Shown here in pieces: positions 1 to 6,627 of a DNA stretch of 7,348 bases. The stretch comes from JAIFWC01 sp035688135. GTDB lineage: Bacteria > Patescibacteriota > Saccharimonadia > Saccharimonadales > UBA10212. Location: the NCBI GenBank assembly GCA_035688135.1, contig DASSNG010000018.1:1-7348 (forward strand). Reading direction: 5' to 3'. Every line of letters starts with the position of its first letter. The stretch's first letter is position 1. Both the position numbers and the translations under genes were made by a program. The notes under the pieces are model-generated. The model was not told the DNA's origin, made no database searches, and saw only the letters and a list, made by a program, of their open reading frames with translations.

Positions 1-2897
1 GTCACGTCTATGGTCAGGTCGCCGCTGTCTAATGTCCAGCTGGAGCTGGCGTGGCCCGTAAGCGTCAGCGCCTGCCCGCTGCCCGCCGTAACCAAAGTAG
101 TGGTACCGCTGGCGCCGCCTACCTGTGTGCTGCCGGTTGAAGCTGTAAACACGGCAGCTCCGGCGGTATCGTCGTAATAAATGTCCGCGTAAGCCTGCGT
201 GGCGGTACCATCATAAACTTTCAGATGGGCCGGGTTACCGGATGTATCCAGCACCAGCGCGTTATAGCCCGAAGAATTCTGAACCTGGAAGGCTTTATTC
301 GATGTGTCCTTCAAATAAAGCGCCGGGCCGGTATTGTTGCCGTTATTCAGGCTTAGGACGCCGCCGGTCTCGGCGATACCGGTGTTGGTGAAGGTATACA
401 GGTATCCGGTTCCGGCATCGGCGCTGGAAGTATCCACCGCATCCTTGGCCAGTCCGGTGCCGCCGCCACCACCGCCGGAACATAGGCCGTTAGCCGTGGT
501 ACAGATGGTGCCGCCGCCGGCTGGAATCGTAAGCGTGTAGTTGTTAGCTCCGGGGTCCGCCATCACCAGGGTCGTACTGCCGCTGCTGCCGGCAAAGTAG
601 AATTTTATCTGGCCGGATATGCCGCCTACGCCGGGCGTACCTAACACCAGCTGATTGTTGTTGGTATCCACTGCGAATACCGATGCCGCGTTGGTGGCGT
701 TCTGCACCTGGAAGTTGGCCGTGGAGTTAGACGAAGCCTTGAATATCGAGGCGCCGCTTTCGGCCAGCGTCTGCCCCGAAAAGACAGTGGTTGTACCGGC
801 ATCATTGAGCGTGGCCGCGTTAGTCCCATCTCCCAGGAAATGATTATTGGACAGGTAGTTGGACGTACCGCTGATATAAAGCGCGTAACAGCTGGTCGAA
901 CAGCCGGAATCGGTGATATCGTTGCCGGTTATGGAGTTCTTGTTGTCAGAGGAGTTATTCAGATAGATACCGTAGTTTGTGGTAGCGCCGCCGCTGTCCT
1001 GGACCTTGTTTCCGGTGACGCTGTTGTTAGATGCGCCGCCGGTCAGCCAGATGCCTTCCGCGCCGCTGCTGCTGATATTGTTGCCCGACACTGTCGTGTT
1101 CGTGGAACCGGATAGCCATATACCGGTATTAGTGGCGCTCTGAATCGTGTTGCCGGTCACGGTGTTGTTGCTGTAAGTGTCGACGCCTATTCCGGTGGAA
1201 GTACTGCCGCTTATGGAGTTGCCGCTGGCCGTGTTTTCGGGGCCGCACAGTTCTATGGCGGCTACCCGGGAGTTTTGGAACGAGTTACTGCTGATGGTAG
1301 TGTTACTGCCGCAGGCTATCACGGCCCGCAGCCCGTTAAAGACGTTCCCGTGAATAAGGTTATTTGCGGCCGAGCTGCTGCCAACCTCTATACCTACGGC
1401 ATCTGTGCCAGATGAATCCTTGAATGAGCTGTTCTGAATCTTGGTGTTAGCTACCGCCAGCATATATATCTGGCCGTTGTTGATGCCGTAGATATTGCGG
1501 ACAGTTACCTGGTCTATGGTAGCTCCCATGCGGGCGGTTCCGCTGCCGACGCCGTCCAGGTGGATGCCGTTCATGGAACCGGAAGACTGACTGGAGCTGT
1601 TGCCGTCCACCACCAGGTTGCGAATGGTGACGTTAGTGCCGGTCGCAGTGTCGGTGTTCTGAATCATGTTGTACGAGCCGTTCTGGGAAGCGGGCAAGGT
1701 AATCACGGTGGCCGTTCCCGCCCCTTCCAGAATCGAGTTATTAGGGATGGATATGGCGGCCGAAATGGTGTAGGTGCCTTCCATCAGGTAGACGGAACAG
1801 CCGGTAGTGGTACATGGAGAGGATGTGAAGAAGCCGTTGATTGTCGCCTGGTCTCCGGAGCCCGGGGCAATGGCGTCAGCGGCATCCTTTTCGGCCTGGG
1901 TGGAGTTATTGGCGGCCACGATGAAAGTCTTGCTCCGGGGCGCGGAAATCCACTTGCTGCCGTTGCTCTGCAGCAGTTGGCCGGTGTTGGTGTCAAAGTA
2001 AAGCATGCCCTTGTTGCCGGATGATGCCGCCGGGCGGTTAGCCGTGGTATCGCCGGTTATCTTCAGGGTCTTTCCAGCGGCTATCACCGTGGACTGATTC
2101 AAATCGATTTCAGTTGCATGCGTGGTGCCAATACCTAATGCCGTGGCGGTAGCCGTATCCATGGTTCCCGCCTGCAGCGTTACGGCTATGCCGGTGCCGT
2201 TAATGTTAAAGCTTCCAGTCTGGGCGGTGCCCGGAGTTGCGTTCTGCAATTGAACAAATCCGGTACCCGCTTGGGTGCAGATGCCGCTGGCGGCAGTGGT
2301 GCAGACCGTTCCCGTTTCATCGGGCAGAGTGATAACCGGGTTGTTGGCCACCGTGTTAAAGGCCAGCGTGCCGCGGTTGGCGCCGCTGGTCTTGGCCAGC
2401 TTCCCGGCCGTAAAGCTGTACGGCAGCGCCGTCAACGCTATGCTGTGGCCGGCATTCTGCATCTCGCCGTCCCACGAAGGCGTACCGCCGGTTCCGCCGA
2501 TATTCATCGTCAGCCATAGCTGCTGGTCCCAATTGATTGTTGAGCCGAACGGCGTGACGCTGCCCAGATTGACCGAAAAGTATCCATCTATAACCTGCAC
2601 CTTGCTGGCGCCGGTCCGGGTCTCCTCCCAGACGCACGAACCCGTGCAGGTGCCCACCGTGCCGGTAGTGCTGTCTGCGGTATACAGTTTGAAGTCGATA
2701 TTGTAGGTTCCGTCCGGTACGATGCCTCCCAGGTTATTCAGCAGCCGGGCCTGGAAATTCAGGGTACTGGAGGTGGTGGCCGCCTGAACTGCGGGAGCGG
2801 CCGCTACGAAAACAGCTAAAAATACAGACAGGCCCAACAAGGGGGCCATTAGCCATATATTGACCGCGCGCGCACGCGCAATTAGGCGTTTTTGCAT
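1..2897 (-). CDS. Large secreted beta-helix surface protein (N-terminal 965 aa, 3' end outside window)
   Basis: The frame stays open from the ATG at 2897-2895 to the window edge, and an in-frame TAG two codons upstream confines the start. Residues 1-39 are a signal peptide: basic n-region (MQKRLIARARAVN), hydrophobic core about 16-35, and a likely cut after AVQA (39). Residues 42-165 form a head domain (LNFQARLL, GTYNIDFKLY, GYFSVNLGSVTPF, LWLTMNIGG) of a type I recall from CPR exported proteins. Residues about 380-690 are a right-handed parallel beta-helix with rungs such as NNTVTGNTI, NTTVSGNNI, NNSVTGNKV and KNSITGNDI, each followed by GI(W/Y)L. Two module types recur: IT(L/I)P...GT(V/I)CTTA (about 189-208 and 790-806) and FQVQN...DT (about 729-745 and 870-885). 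A Gly6 linker is at 808-813. Composition is rich in Gly, Ser, Thr and Asn. No Shine-Dalgarno is seen; the leader is A-rich. It probably acts at the cell surface; ligand and anchor are unknown because the C-terminus is missing. Confidence 0.9.
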   Translation of the reverse strand, partial: MQKRLIARARAVNIWLMAPLLGLSVFLAVFVAAAPAVQAATTSSTLNFQARLLNNLGGIVPDGTYNIDFKLYTADSTTGTVGTCTGSCVWEETRTGASKVQVIDGYFSVNLGSVTPFGSTINWDQQLWLTMNIGGTGGTPSWDGEMQNAGHSIALTALPYSFTAGKLAKTSGANRGTLAFNTVANNPVITLPDETGTVCTTAASGICTQAGTGFVQLQNATPGTAQTGSFNINGTGIAVTLQAGTMDTATATALGIGTTHATEIDLNQSTVIAAGKTLKITGDTTANRPAASSGNKGMLYFDTNTGQLLQSNGSKWISAPRSKTFIVAANNSTQAEKDAADAIAPGSGDQATINGFFTSSPCTTTGCSVYLMEGTYTISAAISIPNNSILEGAGTATVITLPASQNGSYNMIQNTDTATGTNVTIRNLVVDGNSSSQSSGSMNGIHLDGVGSGTARMGATIDQVTVRNIYGINNGQIYMLAVANTKIQNSSFKDSSGTDAVGIEVGSSSAANNLIHGNVFNGLRAVIACGSNTTISSNSFQNSRVAAIELCGPENTASGNSISGSTSTGIGVDTYSNNTVTGNTIQSATNTGIWLSGSTNTTVSGNNISSSGAEGIWLTGGASNNSVTGNKVQDSGGATTNYGIYLNNSSDNKNSITGNDITDSGCSTSCYALYISGTSNYLSNNHFLGDGTNAATLNDAGTTTVFSGQTLAESGASIFKASSNSTANFQVQNATNAASVFAVDTNNNQLVLGTPGVGGISGQIKFYFAGSSGSTTLVMADPGANNYTLTIPAGGGTICTTANGLCSGGGGGGTGLAKDAVDTSSADAGTGYLYTFTNTGIAETGGVLSLNNGNNTGPALYLKDTSNKAFQVQNSSGYNALVLDTSGNPAHLKVYDGTATQAYADIYYDDTAGAAVFTASTGSTQVGGASGTTTLVTAGSGQALTLTGHASSSWTLDSGDLTIDV

Positions 2898-2953
2898 TTT
2901 CTAAGGTGTTTTTGTATTTATTTTGGCTTTTGATTTTTCGTAAGCCTAGTAAC

Positions 2954-2982
2954 AGATTACGCTTCCCTGTTGAGCGCGTCAA
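2954..2982 (-). promoter_or_regulatory. Candidate sigma-70-type promoter of the surface-protein gene
   Basis: On the minus strand TTGACG (2982-2977, 5 of 6 matches to TTGACA) is followed after exactly 17 nt by TAATCT (2959-2954, 3 of 6). It starts where the T-tract of the rplU terminator ends, about 57 nt before the ATG, which fits an independent transcription unit. The predicted transcript would carry an A-rich, unstructured leader of about 50 nt without a Shine-Dalgarno site. The -10 match is weak, so the call is moderate. Confidence 0.45.
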
Positions 2983-3032
2983 TAAAAACAACCCGACTTA
3001 TCCACACCTTAGCGGACAGGGGTCGGGCTGTT
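2981..3032 (-). terminator. Intrinsic terminator after rplU
   Basis: The minus-strand arm AACAGCCCGAC (3032-3022) pairs over 11 bp, with one G-U, with GTCGGGTTGTT (2997-2987). The 24-nt loop is long, and the stem runs into TTTTTATTG. The left arm begins inside the TAA stop codon of rplU. This tight placement means rplU ends its own transcript and is insulated from the surface-protein gene. Confidence 0.75.
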
Positions 3033-3414
3033 AAGTTATTTTCGTAATCTTGATGCGGGTGTGGCGCTGCCGGTGGCCGCGGACCTTGCGGACCCGCTTT
3101 TTGGCCTTGTAGCGGATAGCTACCACCTTGTCGTCTTTTACCGATTGCTCCACGATATCAGCGGATACCTTTACCCCTGATACGGTGGGGGCGCCGACAC
3201 TGACGTTATCGCCGTCAATCACCAGCAGGGCCTCAAAGGCGGTATTCTGCTGGGCCGGATCAAGCAGTTCCACTTCGATTTCATCGCCTACGGATACCAG
3301 GAACTGGTGTCCGCCGGTGGAAATGACTGCTTTCTTGCCCGGTTTAACAGAGGCGGAGGGTTTAGCTGCCGGCTTGGCTGCGGTCTTTGGTTTTTGGGCT
3401 GTTGCTTCTGCCAT
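3031..3414 (-). CDS. rplU: 50S ribosomal protein bL21
   Basis: A 127-residue protein that binds 23S rRNA in the large ribosomal subunit. The core starts at about residue 28 with KAVISTGGHQFLVSVGD, matching the bL21 consensus YAVIxTGGKQYxVxxGD. The GDNVSVGAP segment (68-76) and the basic C-terminus VRGHRQRHTRIKITKI (111-126) are diagnostic. Most bL21 proteins are about 100-105 residues; the excess is an N-terminal tail of about 27 residues made almost only of Ala, Lys, Pro, Thr and Ser, probably disordered and RNA-binding. The only Met is residue 1, so ATG at 3414 is the natural start. No Shine-Dalgarno precedes it, and a strong promoter lies so close that the mRNA is probably leaderless. The usual partner rpmA (bL27) is not downstream; a terminator follows at once. 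Confidence 0.95.
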   Translation of the reverse strand: MAEATAQKPKTAAKPAAKPSASVKPGKKAVISTGGHQFLVSVGDEIEVELLDPAQQNTAFEALLVIDGDNVSVGAPTVSGVKVSADIVEQSVKDDKVVAIRYKAKKRVRKVRGHRQRHTRIKITKIT

Positions 3415-3423
3415 AACCTAAGG

Positions 3424-3452
3424 AGTTTAACAGATAAGGAATTATCTGTCAA
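3424..3452 (-). promoter_or_regulatory. Strong rplU promoter overlapping a palindrome (possible operator)
   Basis: Minus strand: a perfect -35 TTGACA (3452-3447), a 17-nt spacer, then TAAACT (3429-3424, 4 of 6) preceded by TGT, an extended -10. The start site expected 6-8 nt past the -10 falls at about 3417, only some 3 nt before the ATG at 3414. The same DNA is a near-perfect dyad, TTGACAGATAA / TTCC / TTATCTGTTAA (3452-3427), with one mismatched pair (G-U as RNA). The dyad covers the -35, the spacer and most of the -10, where a repressor would sit. The promoter call is strong; the operator role is inference. Confidence 0.65.
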
Positions 3453-3454
3453 AG

Positions 3455-3504
3455 AGGTAGGCTCAGCCGAGTCTATCTTTCGAAGAACCTTGCGGAGCCT
3501 ACCT
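3455..3504. repeat. 10-bp perfect inverted repeat upstream of the rplU promoter
   Basis: Arms AGGTAGGCTC (3455-3464) and GAGCCTACCT (3495-3504) are exact reverse complements separated by 30 nt. The interior can form a small hairpin of its own (TCTT/AAGA, around 3476-3486). No T-tract follows on either strand, so it does not look like an intrinsic terminator. It lies 2 bp upstream of the rplU -35 box. It could be a protein site, a cruciform, or an RNA hairpin in read-through transcripts from ileS. Confidence 0.6.
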
Positions 3505-3646
3505 GAAGCCGGTGCTGTAAAACAGTCTGTCCTTGGGTATGAGAGCATTTATCGACTATTTGGAGATATATTCTCGAAATAAAGACTGGCTTTACAGCTA
3601 TAGGCGTCAAGTGGGCGAAGTGGTTCTAAGGAAGATAGGAGGAGCA

Positions 3647-3686
3647 ATAACTAGCCATGTAAGACTAGCATTAAAATGCTAGTTAT
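3647..3686. repeat. Competing inverted repeats over the ileS stop codon
   Basis: Two overlapping hairpins share one arm. The first is a 20-bp exact palindrome at 3664-3683 (ACTAGCAT arms around a 4-nt loop). The second pairs ATAACTAGC (3647-3655) with GCTAGTTAT (3678-3686), 9 bp around a 22-nt loop. The ileS TAG stop (3681-3679) is inside the shared arm. There is no clear T-tract after either hairpin on the minus strand, so the structure may stabilise the mRNA 3' end or terminate weakly rather than act as a canonical terminator. Confidence 0.5.
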
Positions 3687-6579
3687 CTCTGTTATCCGTC
3701 TTGCTGAGCTTGATTTCGGCAATCTGGTCGCCAAGTTTCACCTGCTCGCTATGCGCCGCCTGTCCGCTAAGCTCGCCTACGGCCAATGTCTCGCGGAAAA
3801 TCTCGTCTTTGTATTGAGCATAGGCCTGTCTAATCTCTTCGGATTCACTCTCTACCCCCACCTCTATACGGTCATCCACATTAAGGCCGGCGTTCTTGCG
3901 GGCCTGCTGGATGTGGCGCATAAGCTCCCGAGCCAGACCTTCCCTTTTTAAACCATCTGTAAGTTCAAGGTCCACTACAGCTTTGACCGGCTGGTCGGGA
4001 GCCGTATTTTCTACCTGGGCGTCCTTTACATTGAGTTCTTCTTTTAGAATCTCTACCAGCTCCGGCTTCAGCTCCAGATGGGTATGGACAGTAACGGACT
4101 GCAGCGGCTGGCGTACTTTGATACCGGCGGCGGCTCTCTGGGCTAAGCCTTGGGTTATCAGGTCGCGGATGGCGGCCATTTCGTTGATGATGATGCCGTT
4201 TACCTGGCCGGCCGGCGGCCAGTCGCGCAGATGCACGCTCTCGCCGCCTGTAAGGCCGCGGAACAGCTCTTCGGCCATGAATGGCGTGAATGGCGCCAGA
4301 ACCAGGCTTAAGCGCACCAGGACGTAGTGCAGTGTCTTATAGGCCATATCTTTGTCGGCGTCGTTCTCGCTCTTCCAGAAGCGCTTGCGGGACCGGCGGA
4401 TATACCAGTTGCTGGCATCATCTATGAAAGGCAGCACGCCTTTTAAGGCGCTTGGCAGGTCGTAGCGGTCCATATTCTCCTCGATTTCGGCCGTCAGCTG
4501 GTGGACACGGCTGACAATCCACTGGTCCAGGGGATGCGTCAGCTCCTGATAAGGGTCACTCATATCGCCATCCCACTCCCAGCCGTCTACGGATGCGTAA
4601 AGGGTGAAGAAATCGTACATGTTCCAGACCATCTGCAGTTTGCGATGGACATCCGACACGTCCTTGTCGACCAGGGCGAAATCTTCGCCGTTCAGCAGCG
4701 GCGAACTTAGGAAAAGAAAACGCAGGGCGTCGGCGCTGAAGGTATCCATCAGCTCGTTAGGGTCGGTGTAGTTGCCGTAATTCTTGCTCATCTTGCGGCC
4801 GTCGTTGCCGGCGATAGTGCCGGTGACAATCACGTTTTTGAAAGAGTTGGCGCCGAACAGGCCGACACTTAGCGCGTGAAGGTAGTAGAACCAGGCGCGG
4901 ACCTGGCCGACGTATTCGGCTATGAAATCCCCCGGGAAGTTCTGCTCGAACTTCTCCTGGTTTTCAAAAGGGTAATGGAACTGGGCAAAAGGCATGGAGC
5001 CGGCTTCGAACCAGCTGTCCATAACCTGTTCTATGCGCTTATACTTCACCCCGTCTATCTCAAAAGTCACCTCATCAATCCAAGGGCGGTGGTAATCTTC
5101 CAGCTCGACCCCCGATAATTCCTTCAGCTCGGCGTAGCTGCCAACGACTTTGACGTGTTCATTGCCCTGCTCATCGACACCTTTCCATACCGGAAAGGCC
5201 GTAGCCCAGAAGCGGTCACGGCTTAGGTTCCAATCGGGAGCAGCTTGGATGTTCTTGGCGAACCGCCCCTGCTTGAAATGGGCCGGGAACCAGTTGATAT
5301 TGGAGTTTTGCTCCAGCATCATCTGCCGCTGGTCGTCGACGTTCATGAACCAGCTGGGATGCGCCCGGTACATCAGCGGCGTGCCGCAGCGGTGGCAGTG
5401 GGGATAGCTGTGGCGGATATATTCTATTTTCCAAACGACGCCTTGCTCGTGCAGAGTCTTAGCAATATTTTTATTCACGTCCCAGACAAGCTGGCCTTTC
5501 CAGGGTCCTTCCTTGTAAAAACCGCTGTCATCGACGTTGTTTATAAGGGGAAAACCTTTTTCTTTTGCCAGCTGATAGTCTTCTTCGCCGAAAGCCGGGG
5601 CCAGGTGCACGATGCCGGTCCCCTCTTCTGTGCTAAGGCCGGGATAATTCCAGATCTTATGGGCGTTTTCGCCGCGGTGTTCGAACAGCGGCTCGTATTC
5701 GCGTCCGATGAACTCTGAACCTTTGATGCCATCGCGCAGAATCTCGTACTTTAGAGGCTGGTGTTTTTCGTCAGTCAGCACCTTCCCTAGCAAATCCTTC
5801 AGCAGAACCAGCTTTTCGCCGCTGGCCAGCTTGATTTCGGCATAGGTATCATCCTGGCCGACACCGACGGCGGTATTTGCCGGCAGCGTCCAAGGCGTAG
5901 TGGTCCAGGCCAGCAGATAAGTATCCTGGCCCTTGAGCTTGAACTTAACATAGACAGATGGGTCGGTGACGTCCTGGTAGCTGTTATCCATGGCCACCTC
6001 GGCTTTGGCGATAGGCGTGGCGTCGCGGGTGCAGTAAAGAAGCACCTTTTCGCCCTCGTATATCTTTCCGGCGTCGTATAACTTCTTAAACGCCCACCAA
6101 ACCGACTCCATATATGGCTTGTCCATGGTCTTGTAGGCGCCCTTGAATTCTACCCAGCGGCCGATACGGGCGATAGTATCTTCCCATTCGTTACTGGTCT
6201 GGATCATATTGGCTCGGGTGGCCTTTATGTAATCCTCCAGGGATATGTTGGTGCCTATATCGCGTCTGTCATGAATACCAAGCTTTTTCTCGGTAGCGAC
6301 TTCGGCCGGCAGCCCGTGGGTATCCCATCCCCAGACCCGCTCCACACGCTTGCCCTTCATGGTCTGGTAGCGTGGCACGGCATCCTTGACTATGCTGGAA
6401 AGCAGAGAGCCGTGGTGCGGCAAACCGGTTAGGAACGGAGGCCCGTCGTAAAACACATAGCTGTCGGCAGCCGGTCGCTGCTCGACTGATTTCTCAAATA
6501 TCTTATTCTCTTGCCAGTATCTGACAAGGTCTTTCTCGTATTCGATTGGTTTTCGGCGTTTGCCGGCCTGGAACTTCAC
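3679..6579 (-). CDS. ileS: Isoleucyl-tRNA synthetase, type 2 (eukaryote-like)
   Basis: A 966-residue cytoplasmic class I enzyme that attaches isoleucine to tRNA-Ile using ATP. The catalytic fold starts with DGPPFLTGLPHHGSLL (45-60), the HIGH region, and WGWDTHGLP (83-91). The CP1 editing domain shows TTTPWTLPANTAVG (226-239) and GTGIVHLAPAFGEEDY (320-335), whose Asp334 is the likely conserved editing residue. A SYPHCHRCGTPL segment (391-402), DWNLSRDRFW (449-458) and the KMSKS loop KMSKNYGN (596-603) follow. The anticodon-binding domain starts near 680 (HPLDQWIVSR; SNWYIRRSRKRFW 723-735). Length and PHHG/YTDP sequence style fit the type 2 lineage; no C-terminal Cys4 zinc finger is present. 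Oddities: HIGH reads HHGS and KMSKS reads KMSKN. The GTG start at 6579 is supported by AAGGAGG 7 nt upstream. It is controlled by an upstream T-box leader. Confidence 0.97.
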   Translation of the reverse strand: MKFQAGKRRKPIEYEKDLVRYWQENKIFEKSVEQRPAADSYVFYDGPPFLTGLPHHGSLLSSIVKDAVPRYQTMKGKRVERVWGWDTHGLPAEVATEKKLGIHDRRDIGTNISLEDYIKATRANMIQTSNEWEDTIARIGRWVEFKGAYKTMDKPYMESVWWAFKKLYDAGKIYEGEKVLLYCTRDATPIAKAEVAMDNSYQDVTDPSVYVKFKLKGQDTYLLAWTTTPWTLPANTAVGVGQDDTYAEIKLASGEKLVLLKDLLGKVLTDEKHQPLKYEILRDGIKGSEFIGREYEPLFEHRGENAHKIWNYPGLSTEEGTGIVHLAPAFGEEDYQLAKEKGFPLINNVDDSGFYKEGPWKGQLVWDVNKNIAKTLHEQGVVWKIEYIRHSYPHCHRCGTPLMYRAHPSWFMNVDDQRQMMLEQNSNINWFPAHFKQGRFAKNIQAAPDWNLSRDRFWATAFPVWKGVDEQGNEHVKVVGSYAELKELSGVELEDYHRPWIDEVTFEIDGVKYKRIEQVMDSWFEAGSMPFAQFHYPFENQEKFEQNFPGDFIAEYVGQVRAWFYYLHALSVGLFGANSFKNVIVTGTIAGNDGRKMSKNYGNYTDPNELMDTFSADALRFLFLSSPLLNGEDFALVDKDVSDVHRKLQMVWNMYDFFTLYASVDGWEWDGDMSDPYQELTHPLDQWIVSRVHQLTAEIEENMDRYDLPSALKGVLPFIDDASNWYIRRSRKRFWKSENDADKDMAYKTLHYVLVRLSLVLAPFTPFMAEELFRGLTGGESVHLRDWPPAGQVNGIIINEMAAIRDLITQGLAQRAAAGIKVRQPLQSVTVHTHLELKPELVEILKEELNVKDAQVENTAPDQPVKAVVDLELTDGLKREGLARELMRHIQQARKNAGLNVDDRIEVGVESESEEIRQAYAQYKDEIFRETLAVGELSGQAAHSEQVKLGDQIAEIKLSKTDNRDN

Positions 6580-6586
6580 TTCTTAG

Positions 6587-6593
6587 CCTCCTT
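6587..6593 (-). promoter_or_regulatory. Shine-Dalgarno site that fixes the GTG start of ileS
   Basis: AAGGAGG (6593-6587, minus strand) lies 7 nt before GTG at 6579-6577. It follows the last T of the leader terminator directly, so translation initiation is possible only on read-through transcripts. It is the best Shine-Dalgarno site of any gene in the window; rplU and the surface-protein gene have none. Confidence 0.85.
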
Positions 6594-6627
6594 AAAAAAT
6601 AAAAAAGCCCGCTATTTTAGCGCAGGA
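6594..6627 (-). terminator. T-box-controlled intrinsic terminator in the ileS leader
   Basis: The minus-strand hairpin CC(TG)CGCTA-AAA-TAGCGGG (6626-6608) has 7 bp with a 2-nt bulge and is followed by C, six T, A, six T (6607-6594). Its 5' part includes TCCTGC (6627-6622), which is also the 3' arm of the antiterminator, so the two structures exclude each other. This predicts premature termination when tRNA-Ile is charged. Confidence 0.75.

Noticed and set aside
1560..2024. Plus-strand open frame of 154 codons, and similar plus-strand frames at 2275-2706 and 840-1115.
   Set aside because: They lie inside the continuous minus-strand surface-protein frame, which has a signal peptide and ordered repeats. 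They have no family features and arise from GC-rich repetitive codons.
2734..2991. Minus-strand 85-codon frame with an ATG upstream of the surface protein.
   Set aside because: It is out of frame with the 965-codon frame and runs across its promoter, leader and signal peptide; a shadow frame.
2898..3420. CCTTAG shared just before the start codons of rplU and the surface-protein gene.
   Set aside because: The 6-mer also occurs elsewhere in non-coding DNA here and does not match the anti-Shine-Dalgarno sequence; two cases are not enough to call a motif.
3455..3504. tRNA-like or mini-tRNA element suggested by the GC-rich terminal stem and TTCGA.
   Set aside because: Only one stem of tRNA length is present; there are no D or anticodon arms and the total of 50 nt is too short.
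3641..3662. GGAGGAG followed by ATG on the plus strand.
   Set aside because: The ATG is followed at once by TAA, so no protein is made; probably chance.
3539..3682. Plus-strand 47-codon frame (MRAFIDYLEI... to TAG) in the ileS-rplU gap.
   Set aside because: It reads like a plausible peptide but has no Shine-Dalgarno site, no convincing promoter, and its end runs into the ileS hairpin. Homology in another genome would be needed to accept it.
5245..5718. Plus-strand 157-codon frame inside ileS.
   Set aside because: It is antisense to conserved IleRS catalytic and editing segments and has no independent support.
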